DNA of 64,000 nucleotides from Saprospiraceae bacterium (GCA_020628095.1 JAHDFP010000004.1:186001-250000); one strand, 5' to 3'; numbered from the stretch's first letter, positions 1-9,391 are shown. The notes: a model not told the origin generated them from the letters alone. Numbers and translations are program-made.

Positions 1-2
1 AA

Positions 3-161
3 CTGATAACCGCTCAATTTTTCGTTATATCTCTAGACAAACCTTTTCCTAAAAGCTTAGAAGAAAAATATATCAAGGTGCCGTGGGGTGCGATTAAGAC
101 CTATAGCTGGCCAAAAGTTATTGATTTGTATTTCAGTGATTTATCCATAACTTTATTTTAA
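3..161 (+). CDS. mutY: A/G-specific adenine glycosylase MutY, C-terminal end (partial)
   Basis: The window opens inside a reading frame of about 52 codons that ends at a TAA at 159-161. The visible residues (QFFVISLDKPF, then TYSWPKVIDLYF) fit the NUDIX-like C-terminal domain of MutY, where a Y-x-W-P-K/R-V-I-D-L-Y/F pattern is typical of the last residues. MutY removes adenine mispaired with 8-oxoguanine. The catalytic and iron-sulfur domains lie outside the window. Support also comes from context: mutY directly before ssb, gldE and gldD is a recurrent order in Bacteroidota. The identification rests on a short tail, so confidence is moderate. Confidence 0.65.
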   Translation: MITAQFFVISLDKPFPKSLEEKYIKVPWGAIKTYSWPKVIDLYFSDLSITLF

Positions 162-187
162 GAATAGACTAACCACACATTATTTAG

Positions 188-622
188 ATGATTAACAAAG
201 TGACTTTAATAGGCAATCTGGGAAAAGACCCTGAGGTGAGGAAACTGGAAAGTGGCGCTACCGTTGCCAAATTTTCTGTTGCTACCAACGAAAACTATCG
301 TGACAAAAATGGAGAATGGCAAACCATCACAGAGTGGCATAATGTCGTCGCTTGGCGTGCACTGGCAGATAGAGCGGAAAGAGACTTGAAAAAAGGGGGT
401 ATGGTCTATATAGAAGGAAAAATATCTACACGAAAGTGGCAAGACCAAAATGGCAATGATCGTTATACGACTGATATAGTCGCACTACAGCTCCGATCAC
501 TAGAACGCAGACCCTCATCTGATAATCAGAATGGTTTCCCTACAGAAAAAGACGAGTTTCCTAAAATCCCTTCTTCTAATGACGCCAAGATGGAAATCGC
601 GGATGATGATCTACCATTCTAA
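188..622 (+). CDS. ssb: Single-stranded DNA-binding protein SSB
   Basis: A 144-residue SSB. The N-terminal OB fold (about residues 1-110) starts MINKVTLIGNLGKDPEVR and carries the usual ATNENYRDKNGEWQ and TEWHNVVAW stretches. A hydrophilic linker leads to the acidic tip ending DDDLPF, which in this family docks replication and repair partners. SSB coats single-stranded DNA in replication, recombination and repair as a tetramer. The gene sits 26 bases after mutY and 87 bases before gldE, the standard Bacteroidota order. The ATG at 188 gives the family-typical N-terminus. No Shine-Dalgarno sequence is visible. Confidence 0.95.
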   Translation: MINKVTLIGNLGKDPEVRKLESGATVAKFSVATNENYRDKNGEWQTITEWHNVVAWRALADRAERDLKKGGMVYIEGKISTRKWQDQNGNDRYTTDIVALQLRSLERRPSSDNQNGFPTEKDEFPKIPSSNDAKMEIADDDLPF

Positions 623-709
623 CATTTTATAAGTAAATCTTTAGCAGTGGACCCCGAGCCCCCCAGACTCTTAGCTATACCTTGTCACAAAAATCCAAGC
701 TTTTAAGAC

Positions 710-2038
710 ATGAGTGTAGCCGTTGGATTTTTCATTTTGTTTATACTACTTATTTGCTCAGCACTTGTCTCGGGTTCTGAGGTTGCCTTCTTTTCGCTGT
801 CACCCACAGATGTTGAAACTCTTAAAAAATCCACAACTGGTGCAAGCAAACGCATAATAAGATTAAGAGACAAGCCAAGAAAACTATTGGCGACCATACT
901 TATCAGTAATAACTTCATCAATATTGCCATCGTCATACTATCAGATTACCTGATAAGCCATTTACTCGGTGATGAGCGTATACTTGCAATGGGTGAGTAT
1001 TTTTCTTCCGTCCTGCCTGGTGGATTCGAAGCCGAATCCATAGGAAAGTTGTGTAACTTTTTGATTACTATCGTCGGGGTTACCTTCTTGCTTGTTCTTT
1101 TTGGAGAGGTCGCTCCTAAGATATATGCCAAACTGAATAATGTACGTTTTGCTCATTTCATGGCACGACCTATGGTTCTTCTTTCTGGCCTATTCAGACC
1201 TCTCAGTTCCGTTTTGGTCAATTGGAGTAGTAAAATGGAGTCGCGATTTATTTTCAAGCGGTCAGGTATAGACGACGATAGTAAAGAGGAGCTAGACAAG
1301 GCCATACAACTCGCTGTCGATAGCGACGAAGAAGAGGCAGGTTTCCTAAGGGGAATAATTAAGTTCGGTAATGTCTCAGCTAAACAGATAATGAAATCAC
1401 GTGTCGATGTTGTGGCCGTAGAGATCAACGAAACCTATGATAAGATCATTCAGATTATAAAAGAAAGTGGTTTTTCTAGAATACCTGTGTATAAGGAAGA
1501 CTTTGATGATGTCGTCGGGATACTCTATGTCAAAGACCTGCTTGGACAATCTGACAAAGAACCTGATTTCCCTTGGCAAGACTATATCCGAGCTAATGTC
1601 ATGTATGTTCCTGAGTCAAAAAAGATCGATGATATACTAAAAGACTTTCAGGCTAAAAAAATACACATGGCTATTGTCGTGGACGAGTTTGGTGGTAGTG
1701 CGGGTATACTGACTCTGGAGGATATCATGGAAGAAGTCATAGGAGAAATAAAAGACGAATTTGACGAAGACGAGGAAGTGGATTATGTCAAGATCAATGC
1801 GACCAATTACATTTTCGAAGGTAAAACTCTGCTCCATGACGCCGCAAGGATTATAGGAGAGGAGAAAAATGTATTCGATGCTTATAAGCAAGACGCCGAC
1901 TCCTTAGCTGGTCTATTGCTCAACAATCTGGGACAAATTCCAAAGAAGGATCGCGAAATATCCTTGAGTCATTTTAAGTTTAAAATAGTATCTGTGACTA
2001 AACGCAGAATAGAAAAAATACACCTCACTATACTATGA
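710..2038 (+). CDS. gldE: GldE, CorC/HlyC-family membrane protein with CBS pair (gliding motility)
   Basis: A 442-residue integral membrane protein of the CNNM/CorC-HlyC type. Hydrophobic segments lie near residues 3-23, 60-82 and 110-140 (DUF21-like part), followed by a cytoplasmic CBS-domain pair (about 205-335, including IHMAIVVDEFGGSAGI) and a C-terminal CorC/HlyC transporter-associated domain (about 350-435). In Flavobacterium johnsoniae GldE is linked genetically to GldD and is needed for gliding and T9SS function; its paralogues are implicated in ion transport. It overlaps gldD by four bases (ATGA), which implies translational coupling. The family is clear from sequence. The GldE rather than generic CorC call rests on the ssb-gldE-gldD context. 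Confidence 0.9.
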   Translation: MSVAVGFFILFILLICSALVSGSEVAFFSLSPTDVETLKKSTTGASKRIIRLRDKPRKLLATILISNNFINIAIVILSDYLISHLLGDERILAMGEYFSSVLPGGFEAESIGKLCNFLITIVGVTFLLVLFGEVAPKIYAKLNNVRFAHFMARPMVLLSGLFRPLSSVLVNWSSKMESRFIFKRSGIDDDSKEELDKAIQLAVDSDEEEAGFLRGIIKFGNVSAKQIMKSRVDVVAVEINETYDKIIQIIKESGFSRIPVYKEDFDDVVGILYVKDLLGQSDKEPDFPWQDYIRANVMYVPESKKIDDILKDFQAKKIHMAIVVDEFGGSAGILTLEDIMEEVIGEIKDEFDEDEEVDYVKINATNYIFEGKTLLHDAARIIGEEKNVFDAYKQDADSLAGLLLNNLGQIPKKDREISLSHFKFKIVSVTKRRIEKIHLTIL

Positions 2039-2625
2039 GAATTGCTCTTGGCTTAATTATCTTTTCTTCGGTTATCTGGGCATGCAAAGACACCGAATTT
2101 TTTGTTCCCAAACCTCGCATGTACCCCAAGGTAGACTACCCGACTAAAGCATATCAAGATTTCTCAATTTCCGGTTGTCCCCTTACATTTAATATACCGA
2201 CATACTTTGGGTATAGTAAGGATACTTTCGCTATGGATAAGTCCATCAATAAGTGCTGGTTTGATCTAGAGTGTCTACCACTGAATGCATATCTGCATCT
2301 GAGTTACCTGCCTGTAGAGAATCGAAAACATTTTGACCAACTGGTGGGAGATGCCTTTGAGCTAGCCGATAAGCACAATATAAAAGCCAACTATAGAGAC
2401 GAAAGAAAAATCAACTATCCAGAAAAACGAGTTCATGGACTTTTATTCGAAATAGACGGACCTGTCGCTACACCGCTTCAGTTTTTTGTCACGGATACAA
2501 GCTCACATTTTTTCAGAGGTAGTCTATATTTTAAGTCACGTGTAGATCGGGACTCTCTAGCACCAGTATATAATTATCTAAAAGAGGATGTCCTACATCT
2601 TATTGATAATTTCTCCTGGCAGTAA
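2035..2625 (+). CDS. gldD: Gliding motility lipoprotein GldD
   Basis: A 196-residue predicted lipoprotein. The signal peptide ends in a lipobox-like stretch (SSVIWAC, Cys at about residue 17), followed by the GldD-typical PKPRMYPKVDYP segment and a mixed alpha/beta domain. GldD is an outer- or inner-membrane-anchored lipoprotein required for gliding and for T9SS function in flavobacteria; its biochemical role is unknown. The start overlaps the end of gldE by four bases. The next gene on the right is convergent with a 25-base gap. Together with gldE this indicates that the organism has the T9SS/gliding machinery, in line with the T9SS cargo elsewhere in the window. Confidence 0.92.
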   Translation: MRIALGLIIFSSVIWACKDTEFFVPKPRMYPKVDYPTKAYQDFSISGCPLTFNIPTYFGYSKDTFAMDKSINKCWFDLECLPLNAYLHLSYLPVENRKHFDQLVGDAFELADKHNIKANYRDERKINYPEKRVHGLLFEIDGPVATPLQFFVTDTSSHFFRGSLYFKSRVDRDSLAPVYNYLKEDVLHLIDNFSWQ

Positions 2626-2650
2626 CGTATTTTTCTGAGCGATTAATTTT

Positions 2651-4444
2651 CTACAGGGATTCGCTATCCGTTAGCTCTCCTTTTTTGATTCCTATAAAAT
2701 AATCTCTTGTCGGAGAATATTTCAGTTCTGTTATATCTACCGTCGTACCTGGCTTAGTGTCTTTGCCTTCTTCAGTCATAGATTCTTCTAGCTCACTGGC
2801 TACGTAAAAGACCCATTGCCTTTCCTGCGGCCATTGCTTATCCTTTCCTGAGATAATATCCCTTAGTATTTTATAGTCCGTGATGTCTATAGTTCCATTT
2901 TCGTCTATATCCGCCGCGTGATAAGTGTACGGATTAGAGAAAGGTACATCTTCTTGTATATGATCTAGTAAGAGATTAAGGTCATCATTGTCCAGGGTAG
3001 ATAGATCTGTTTCTTTATATGCCGATACCTGATAATTCCTATGTTTGGTAATGTCATGCGTTCCGAATATACCATCATAATTAGTCATAAGGTGATATAT
3101 CTTTTGGTGCGTATATGGTCCATACGTCAGCGTATCTCCGTTATTGATTTTGGTTATTTCTTCGCTCATGGGATTTTGATCGCGGACCATGACTAGCGTT
3201 TTTTCTATAGGCTCATGGTTTATATTCATGACCTTACCAGAGAATAGTTGTCTCGCTCCCACGTCTGGCGCACAATCAGGTATATTGGCTGCGTTATTTT
3301 GTATGTCAATATTAGCGACACAATATGACTGATGACCTCTATGGTCCGTGACCCACATCTGGACCTGGTTATATCCCACATCTGCACAGGTGAATACTCT
3401 CACATTGTCATTGACATCCGCAGAAAAGGAAATCTTTAGCGGTCTATCGTTACAAGGATGATATGAGCCTATGTCAAGGTCTTTGGCCCACACTTCGACC
3501 ATGCCATCATCTGTCAGTCCATTGCCATCACTATCTACAGCCATCAATGCGACGTGCAGGTCCGCAAGGCAATAAGGGACAGGATCAGGAGGAAGTACAG
3601 TTACCTCTGTATAACACCTGACGACAGAACCGCAAGCATATTCTACAGCATAATTGACGATAGTCTTTCCTACGGGATATACTCCAGAAGCCATTCCTTT
3701 ATTAGCATAAGCATACGGAGAATCATTGGACACATCATATCCTCCAGAGCAGCTTTCACCTTCGACATCGACTCCCGGTATGTTAACATAAGCACTATCG
3801 CATCGGTTGGACTTGACTGTGACTTCTTTAGCACAGGACAAGATCGGTGCCTGATCTCTACTTATTTTTATCGTCTGTGTCCATGTAAATATTCCCTTAG
3901 CACCGCCAGCCACATAAGAGCACCAGTCTATAACAGTCCATTCTCTTAATATTTTTTTACAATCTGGACCAAAGGCAAATTCTCTATCGCGATAAGAAGA
4001 GGCGACGTGGCTACAGTCGACATAATTCCACGATGGCTTTTGGTATTCCCTAGGAAGGTCATCTGGCTCATAAGACACATCACATCCTTGTAGATGTAAG
4101 GTATCTCTCGGCCACGTAATATCAGAATAACGAAAACGTCCTCCAGATATGCTGATTCTTTGTGTACATGAGTGCCAGTTCCACTGACTATCCTCTATTC
4201 TCCAGATTCTATTTATATGACCTGTGCCACAGTTACTGAGATAATATTCTACGGCTGGAAGGCCTGCATCATGGCTGACACCATACTCTACATAATAGGC
4301 ATTGCCAAAAATCGAAAGGTTGCTAATGTCATCATCGCAATCTAGATAATAATCCTGAGGACAGACAAGTTCAACAGTAGCTTTTGCAGGTTGTAATGCA
4401 AATAACAATCCCACTAGTGTAGTCAAGAGCGTTTTCATATTCAT
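2651..4444 (-). CDS. Secreted protein with HYR-like repeat and dockerin-like calcium motif
   Basis: About 597 residues from the start chosen at 4444 (MNMKTLLT; another Met follows at 4438). The frame stays open to 4537, but only these starts give a proper signal peptide ending QPAKA. The mature protein is rich in paired cysteines (CPQDYYLDCDDD; WSYVDCSH-like repeats). One stretch near residues 245-290 resembles HYR domains (GVYPVGKTIVNYAVEYACGS). Near residues 520-560 a DIDENGTIDITDYKILRDI segment has the spacing of a dockerin or EF-hand calcium loop. No T9SS sorting domain is evident at the C-terminus. Probably an extracellular or surface adhesion-like protein; the precise role is unknown. 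It stands alone, convergent with gldD. Confidence 0.6.
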   Translation of the reverse strand: MNMKTLLTTLVGLLFALQPAKATVELVCPQDYYLDCDDDISNLSIFGNAYYVEYGVSHDAGLPAVEYYLSNCGTGHINRIWRIEDSQWNWHSCTQRISISGGRFRYSDITWPRDTLHLQGCDVSYEPDDLPREYQKPSWNYVDCSHVASSYRDREFAFGPDCKKILREWTVIDWCSYVAGGAKGIFTWTQTIKISRDQAPILSCAKEVTVKSNRCDSAYVNIPGVDVEGESCSGGYDVSNDSPYAYANKGMASGVYPVGKTIVNYAVEYACGSVVRCYTEVTVLPPDPVPYCLADLHVALMAVDSDGNGLTDDGMVEVWAKDLDIGSYHPCNDRPLKISFSADVNDNVRVFTCADVGYNQVQMWVTDHRGHQSYCVANIDIQNNAANIPDCAPDVGARQLFSGKVMNINHEPIEKTLVMVRDQNPMSEEITKINNGDTLTYGPYTHQKIYHLMTNYDGIFGTHDITKHRNYQVSAYKETDLSTLDNDDLNLLLDHIQEDVPFSNPYTYHAADIDENGTIDITDYKILRDIISGKDKQWPQERQWVFYVASELEESMTEEGKDTKPGTTVDITELKYSPTRDYFIGIKKGELTDSESL

Positions 4445-4627
4445 CGAATTATTGCGCAATAAGAATACAATCCCAATATTAGAGAAATAACTTATTAATA
4501 GTTTAACAATACAAACTAAAGATTCGCTGCCAAGCATTTGTCTTTTTTTATAAATACTTGACTACACATTAGGATATTATACTATATATGGCATAATATC
4601 TGATACTCTTACGGAAACAGTATCGCA

Positions 4628-7078
4628 GTGCAGGTTCTTAAGTTTGGTGGTACATCTGTAGCCAATGCAGATAGACTAAGTATTGTATCTAAAATATGTG
4701 GCTCTAAATATGCAGAGCATGGTGGTCTTTGTGTAATCGTCTCAGCCTTTAGTGGTATTACAGATCTGCTTATCAAAATGACAGATCTCGCAGAAAAAGG
4801 CCATTCTTACACAGAAGAACTTAATTATTTTAAGTCCAAAGTCTATGAGGTGGCGGATGGCTTATTATCTCCAGATACACTAGAGAAAATAAACACAGAA
4901 CTAACAGAAAATCACCAGGTGCTAGGTAACCTTCTTTCTGGTGTGGCTCTGATACAAGAGGCCTCTGACAGGACAAGAGATTACATACTGAGCTTTGGAG
5001 AAAGAAACTGTGCTTTCTTACTGACACACTATCTCATACAAGAAAAATTACCCGCCCAGTATATAGACGCCCGCAAATATGTCAAAACTAATAGCTCTTA
5101 CGGTGCAGCGAGAGTCAACTTTGAGGAAACGAACAAACTCATCGGAGATCTAAACCAACAGGGTACGATCTACGTCGTTACAGGATTTATCGGTAGTGAT
5201 TTTGATTCTGGAAGGACGACGACTTTGGGTCGTGGTGGCTCAGATTATAGTGCCGCGATTTTTGCTGCAGCGATGGATGCTAATGAATTAGAAATATGGA
5301 CTGATGTAGACGGTGTCCTGACCAGTGATCCTAGAAAGGTAAAGAAGGCGTATACTGTCGATGAGTTAAGTTATGCGGAGGCTATGGAAATGTCTCACTT
5401 TGGTGCTAAAGTCCTCTACTCTCCTACCATCAGACCAGTAAGAGAAAAGGGTATCCCGACACTTATAAAGAATACATTTAACCCCGACCATAAGGGGACC
5501 ATCATACACCATAATAAGTCTAAGAACAACAAGATAATCTCAGGATTATCCTCCATCAGCGACATTGCCCTAGTCAGTCTACAGGGTACAGGCATGCAGG
5601 GTGTCACAGGCATTGCTACCAGGTTCTTTCATTCTTTGTCCGAGGCGGGGATTAATGTCATTATGATTACGCAGGCCTCTTCTGAGCATTCCATTACTGT
5701 AGGTATTAGCCAAGCAGAGTCCGATAAGGCCACTGCTATCTTATCTAAAGAGTTTGAGTTTGAAATAAAGCGTCAGCTTATAGACCCTATCGTCGTACAG
5801 AACAAAAAATCTCTGATCGCTATCATCGGAGAAAACATGAAGAATAGTTTTGGTGTGGCTGGAAAATTGTTTCAGACACTCGGTAAGAATGGCATCAATA
5901 TAGAAGCCATAGCGCAGGGGTCTTCTGAGCTTAATATAACCTTCGCGATAGACCATCAGGATCTGAGTAAAGCACTCAATACGATCCATGATGCCTTCTT
6001 TCTTTCTGATTACAAAACGATACACCTGTTTATGATCGGTGTAGGATTGATCGGAAAAACCCTATTAGAACAGATTAATAGCAATTTCGAGAAAATAAAG
6101 ACTGATAACGGAAAAGAGCTGGTTTTCTGCGGCATATCTAATAGCCGAAAAATGATTATCAGCGAGTCAGCAATAGATATAACTCACATAAGCAATACGT
6201 TAGATATAGATGGAGAAAGTGCAGATATAAATTCTTTCGTGGATCGTATGATCGAGATGAATCTGGCCAATACAATATTTGTGGATTGCACAGCAAGTGC
6301 GATGGTCCCTCAGCATTATGCCAGAATATTAGAAAACAATATTGCCATCTCCACACCCAATAAGATTGCCTTATCCTCCGATCTATCAGCTTACAAAAAT
6401 CTAAAAGCGATATCTCTGAAAAATAGCGCAGCCTTCAACTACGAAACTAATGTTGGTGCAGGGCTACCCGTCATCGCGACACTACAAAATCTGGTAAATA
6501 GTGGAGATGAAATAACTAAAATAGAAGCTGTACTCTCGGGATCTCTCTCTTTTATATTTAATAATTATAACAACGATGTCCCATTCTCCGATCTCGTCAG
6601 AAAAGCCAAAGAAATAGGATACACAGAACCTGATCCACGTGAGGATCTCTCTGGTAACGATGTCCGTCGCAAGCTTCTTATACTGGCGAGGGAAAGTGGC
6701 GCTATGATTAGTAATGAGGATATAGCGGTAGAGGCCCTATTGCCGCAGTCTTGTATGGATGCCGATAATGTGGAAACGTTTTTCGGACTCTTAGAAAAAG
6801 AGAATCCTCAGTTTGCTAAGCTATACGATGCGGCTCAGGCAGAAAACAAAAGGCTGCGTTTTATAGCATCTTACCATAATGGCAAAGGTCAGATAGCCTT
6901 AAAGGCGGTGGATCAAAGTAGCCCGTTCTACTCACTGAAAGGAAGCGATAATATGATCGCCTACTATTCTACGAGATATGATAAGGCACCGCTTGTCGTC
7001 CGAGGTCCCGGAGCAGGGCCACAGGTTACAGCCGCTGGCGTATTGGCAGAAATCATTAATATGAGTAATACGTTATAA
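4628..7078 (+). CDS. thrA: Bifunctional aspartokinase/homoserine dehydrogenase ThrA
   Basis: An 816-residue fusion enzyme. Residues 1 to about 290 are the aspartokinase: KFGGTSV at the N-terminus, TTTLGRGGSDYSAA, and WTDVDGVLTSDPR. About 305-460 hold two ACT-type regulatory domains (SIAIIGENM-like segment). From about 465 comes homoserine dehydrogenase: a Rossmann GVGLIG motif, FVDCTASA, NVGAGLP and the catalytic-region EPDPREDLSGNDVRRK. It catalyses the first and third committed steps from aspartate to threonine and methionine. The start is GTG, fixed by the family N-terminus MQVLKFGG. The stop overlaps the thrB ATG by one base (TAATG). ACT domains imply feedback control. A weak TTG-N22-TATATATG promoter-like pair lies at 4558-4590; no leader-peptide attenuator was seen. 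Confidence 0.97.
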   Translation: MQVLKFGGTSVANADRLSIVSKICGSKYAEHGGLCVIVSAFSGITDLLIKMTDLAEKGHSYTEELNYFKSKVYEVADGLLSPDTLEKINTELTENHQVLGNLLSGVALIQEASDRTRDYILSFGERNCAFLLTHYLIQEKLPAQYIDARKYVKTNSSYGAARVNFEETNKLIGDLNQQGTIYVVTGFIGSDFDSGRTTTLGRGGSDYSAAIFAAAMDANELEIWTDVDGVLTSDPRKVKKAYTVDELSYAEAMEMSHFGAKVLYSPTIRPVREKGIPTLIKNTFNPDHKGTIIHHNKSKNNKIISGLSSISDIALVSLQGTGMQGVTGIATRFFHSLSEAGINVIMITQASSEHSITVGISQAESDKATAILSKEFEFEIKRQLIDPIVVQNKKSLIAIIGENMKNSFGVAGKLFQTLGKNGINIEAIAQGSSELNITFAIDHQDLSKALNTIHDAFFLSDYKTIHLFMIGVGLIGKTLLEQINSNFEKIKTDNGKELVFCGISNSRKMIISESAIDITHISNTLDIDGESADINSFVDRMIEMNLANTIFVDCTASAMVPQHYARILENNIAISTPNKIALSSDLSAYKNLKAISLKNSAAFNYETNVGAGLPVIATLQNLVNSGDEITKIEAVLSGSLSFIFNNYNNDVPFSDLVRKAKEIGYTEPDPREDLSGNDVRRKLLILARESGAMISNEDIAVEALLPQSCMDADNVETFFGLLEKENPQFAKLYDAAQAENKRLRFIASYHNGKGQIALKAVDQSSPFYSLKGSDNMIAYYSTRYDKAPLVVRGPGAGPQVTAAGVLAEIINMSNTL

Positions 7079-8013
7079 TGGGTGATCGTACAGGTATCAA
7101 AGTATTTGCTCCAGCAAGTGTTGCCAATCTTGGCGTCGGATATGATATTCTTGGTCTTTGCCTTAATGACATCGGTGATGAGATCATCGTCAGAAAAGGA
7201 AAAAAACCAGGTCTTCACATTAAAACCATCTATAAAAACAAGTCTCTATCCAAGGACATCAAAAAAAATACAGCAGGATATGCCGCATATCGACTCTTAG
7301 AATCTCTTAATCTCACAGAAGAACCCATAGAGATAGACCTCTTTAAGAACATGTCAATTGGAACAGGTTTGGGAAGTAGTGCGGCAAGTGCCGTCGCTGG
7401 TGTTTTTGGAGTTAATTCCTTCTTAGGCTCGCCTTATACTAAGGCTGAGATTTTACGTTTTGCAACAGAAGGAGAACAAGTTGCGGATGGCTCATTCCAT
7501 GCTGATAATGTAGCGCCTTCGCTACTTGGGGGAATAATACTGATACGAGATAATGAGTCATTAGATTGGACTAAGCTACCTACACCTAGAGGACTATTAG
7601 CCTGTGTGATCTATCCTAAGGTACAGGTACTGACCAGCGAATCACGAGCTATTCTTAGCGAGAATGTTTCTCTTGATTCTGTTATTGCACAGACGGGTAA
7701 CTTAGCCACCTTCGTGGCAGGGTTATTTAAATCAGACTTTGACCTAATAAAAAAGTCAATGACAGATCATATCATAGAACCTCAAAGGGCACACCTTATA
7801 CCCCATTTTGCCGAAATGAAAAAACAAGCACTAGCGTGTGATGCTTTGGGTTTTAGTATATCTGGTGCTGGACCGTCTATGTTTGCACTCTGTAATAACA
7901 CGATTATCGCAGAAAACATAGCAGAAAAAGCACAACAACTATATAGTGACCAAGGCATAGAGTGTGAGTGTTTTATATCCGAAATCAATCCGCAGGGTGC
8001 TATAAAATATTGA
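7078..8013 (+). CDS. thrB: Homoserine kinase ThrB
   Basis: A 311-residue GHMP-family kinase that phosphorylates homoserine on its side-chain hydroxyl with ATP. The GHMP signature appears at about residues 97-110 (SIGTGLGSSAASAVAG, the ATP phosphate loop), with the family N-terminus (VFAPASVANLGVGYDILG) and a C-terminal SISGAGPSMFAL motif. It is the middle gene of the threonine operon: its ATG overlaps the thrA stop by one base, and thrC starts two bases after its stop. Length and motif order are normal for the family. Confidence 0.96.
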   Translation: MGDRTGIKVFAPASVANLGVGYDILGLCLNDIGDEIIVRKGKKPGLHIKTIYKNKSLSKDIKKNTAGYAAYRLLESLNLTEEPIEIDLFKNMSIGTGLGSSAASAVAGVFGVNSFLGSPYTKAEILRFATEGEQVADGSFHADNVAPSLLGGIILIRDNESLDWTKLPTPRGLLACVIYPKVQVLTSESRAILSENVSLDSVIAQTGNLATFVAGLFKSDFDLIKKSMTDHIIEPQRAHLIPHFAEMKKQALACDALGFSISGAGPSMFALCNNTIIAENIAEKAQQLYSDQGIECECFISEINPQGAIKY

Positions 8014-8014
8014 T

Positions 8015-9316
8015 ATGAAGCTCTATAGTACAAATGACAAGACTAACATTGTGGACCTCAAAGAAGCTGTACTTAATGCTTTTCCAAAGGATCGTGGATT
8101 ATATATGCCTTGTCATATTCCTGCATTACCACAATCATTTATTGAGAATTTATATCAGTATCACTTTGACGAATTGTCATATATCGTCGCTCAAAATCTG
8201 ATGGGAGATTATATCCCAGAAAAAGACCTCTATCATATCATTAGTAAAGCGATTAATTTCCCTGCTCTTGTGGTCAATCTGACTGAAAATATTTCTTGCT
8301 TAGAATTGTTTCATGGGCCAAGTATGGCATTTAAGGATTTCGGTGCGCGATTTATGGCGGAGTTGATGTCATATTTTCTACGTGATGAAGACAGAGAGAC
8401 CACTATACTCGTGGCGACAAGTGGAGATACAGGCGGAGCCGTGGCAGCGGGCTTTTATAACGTGCCTGGTATCAGGGTAAAGATTCTTTATCCTTCGGGT
8501 AAGGTTAGCCCTTTACAAGAAAAACAGTTAACCTCCTGGGGTGGTAATATAGAAGCTTATGAAATAGAAGGTGTATTCGATGATTGTCAGAGAATGGTCA
8601 AAGAAGCCTTCGTAGATGATGATCTTCAGGAAAAGTACACTTTTAGCTCAGCGAACTCTATAAACATTGCCAGACTCATCCCACAGAGTTTTTACTATTT
8701 CGAGGCATATAAACAAGTCTATCAGCAGGATGATAAGATTGTATTCTCTGTGCCATCTGGTAATTTTGGTAACCTGACCGCAGGATTGCTTGCTAAAAGG
8801 ATGGGATTACCTATCCATCATTTCCTTGCCGCGACTAATGCTAATGATACTGTCCCTATGTATTTAAAGACAGGAGAATATCGGCCAAAGCCTTCTGTAG
8901 CTACTCTCTCTAATGCCATGGATGTAGGTAGCCCAAGTAATTTCGTTAGAATACAAGAGTTATATAACCAAGAAGGTTCCACGTGGAACAATATCAAAAA
9001 AGATATAACAGGATATAGTTACAGCGATAATCAAACCTACAGTGCAGTAAAAGATATTTCGGCGAATACGGGTTACATATGCGATCCACATGGTGCAATA
9101 GGATATATGGCTTGTAAAGATTATCAAGAATCCCCTGTAGATCATTGCATATTTCTGGAAACAGCACATCCTGGTAAGTTTATGGATGTCGTTAATTCTG
9201 CACTGTCAGATAACATTTCTATTCCAGATCGTTTACAATCCTTAATGGAGAACAAGAAAGAGTCAATTATCTGTTCTTCCAATTATCAGGACTTCAAATC
9301 ATTATTACTGTCTTAA
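8015..9316 (+). CDS. thrC: Threonine synthase ThrC
   Basis: A 433-residue PLP enzyme that converts O-phosphohomoserine to threonine. It has the family N-terminus (MKLYSTND then DRGLYMP), the PLP lysine in GPSMAFKDFGARF at about residue 108, and the phosphate-binding SGDTGGAVAAGF. It completes thrABC. The coding sequence contains a perfect 14-base palindrome at 8976-8989 that matches the ParB parS consensus, read in frame as GSTWNN. A second copy follows 11 bases after the stop. The gene therefore appears to host a chromosome-segregation site. Confidence 0.96.
   Translation: MKLYSTNDKTNIVDLKEAVLNAFPKDRGLYMPCHIPALPQSFIENLYQYHFDELSYIVAQNLMGDYIPEKDLYHIISKAINFPALVVNLTENISCLELFHGPSMAFKDFGARFMAELMSYFLRDEDRETTILVATSGDTGGAVAAGFYNVPGIRVKILYPSGKVSPLQEKQLTSWGGNIEAYEIEGVFDDCQRMVKEAFVDDDLQEKYTFSSANSINIARLIPQSFYYFEAYKQVYQQDDKIVFSVPSGNFGNLTAGLLAKRMGLPIHHFLAATNANDTVPMYLKTGEYRPKPSVATLSNAMDVGSPSNFVRIQELYNQEGSTWNNIKKDITGYSYSDNQTYSAVKDISANTGYICDPHGAIGYMACKDYQESPVDHCIFLETAHPGKFMDVVNSALSDNISIPDRLQSLMENKKESIICSSNYQDFKSLLLS
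8975..8990. promoter_or_regulatory. parS: ParB-binding parS-type site inside thrC
   Basis: GGTTCCACGTGGAACA, with a perfect palindromic core GTTCCACGTGGAAC. This is the widely conserved bacterial parS form (compare TGTTTCACGTGAAACA and the TGTTCCACGTGGAACA variant known in pseudomonads). The match is seen directly. ParB binding is inferred. Confidence 0.72.
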
Positions 9317-9326
9317 CTAATCCTTG

Positions 9327-9342
9327 TGTTCCACGTGGAACA
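9327..9342. promoter_or_regulatory. parS: ParB-binding parS-type site downstream of thrC
   Basis: TGTTCCACGTGGAACA, a perfect 16-base palindrome, 11 bases after the thrC stop and 352 bases from the first site. There is no T-tract after it, so it is a poor candidate for an intrinsic terminator. Two near-identical copies this close together make chance unlikely. Confidence 0.78.
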
Positions 9343-9391
9343 TTGTTAGATATTTTCATAATATATTCGCATTTCATAAATATTAGCACAA

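Noticed and set aside
3554-3949. A 131-codon + strand frame inside the HYR/dockerin-like gene
   Set aside because: Antisense to a plausible secreted protein, arginine- and serine-rich with no family match; treated as a shadow.
4557-4590. E. coli-like TTGACT and TATACT pair before thrA
   Set aside because: Bacteroidota promoters use TTG/TTTG and TAnnTTTG; this match to sigma-70 is probably chance in AT-rich DNA. The weak TTG-N22-TATATATG reading is noted with thrA only.
6640-6652. Other CACGTG hexamers (near 1398, 2536, 6645, 24411, 35922, 43480, 60080) as extra parS sites
   Set aside because: Their flanks do not extend the palindrome to GTTCCACGTGGAAC or GTTTCACGTGAAAC.
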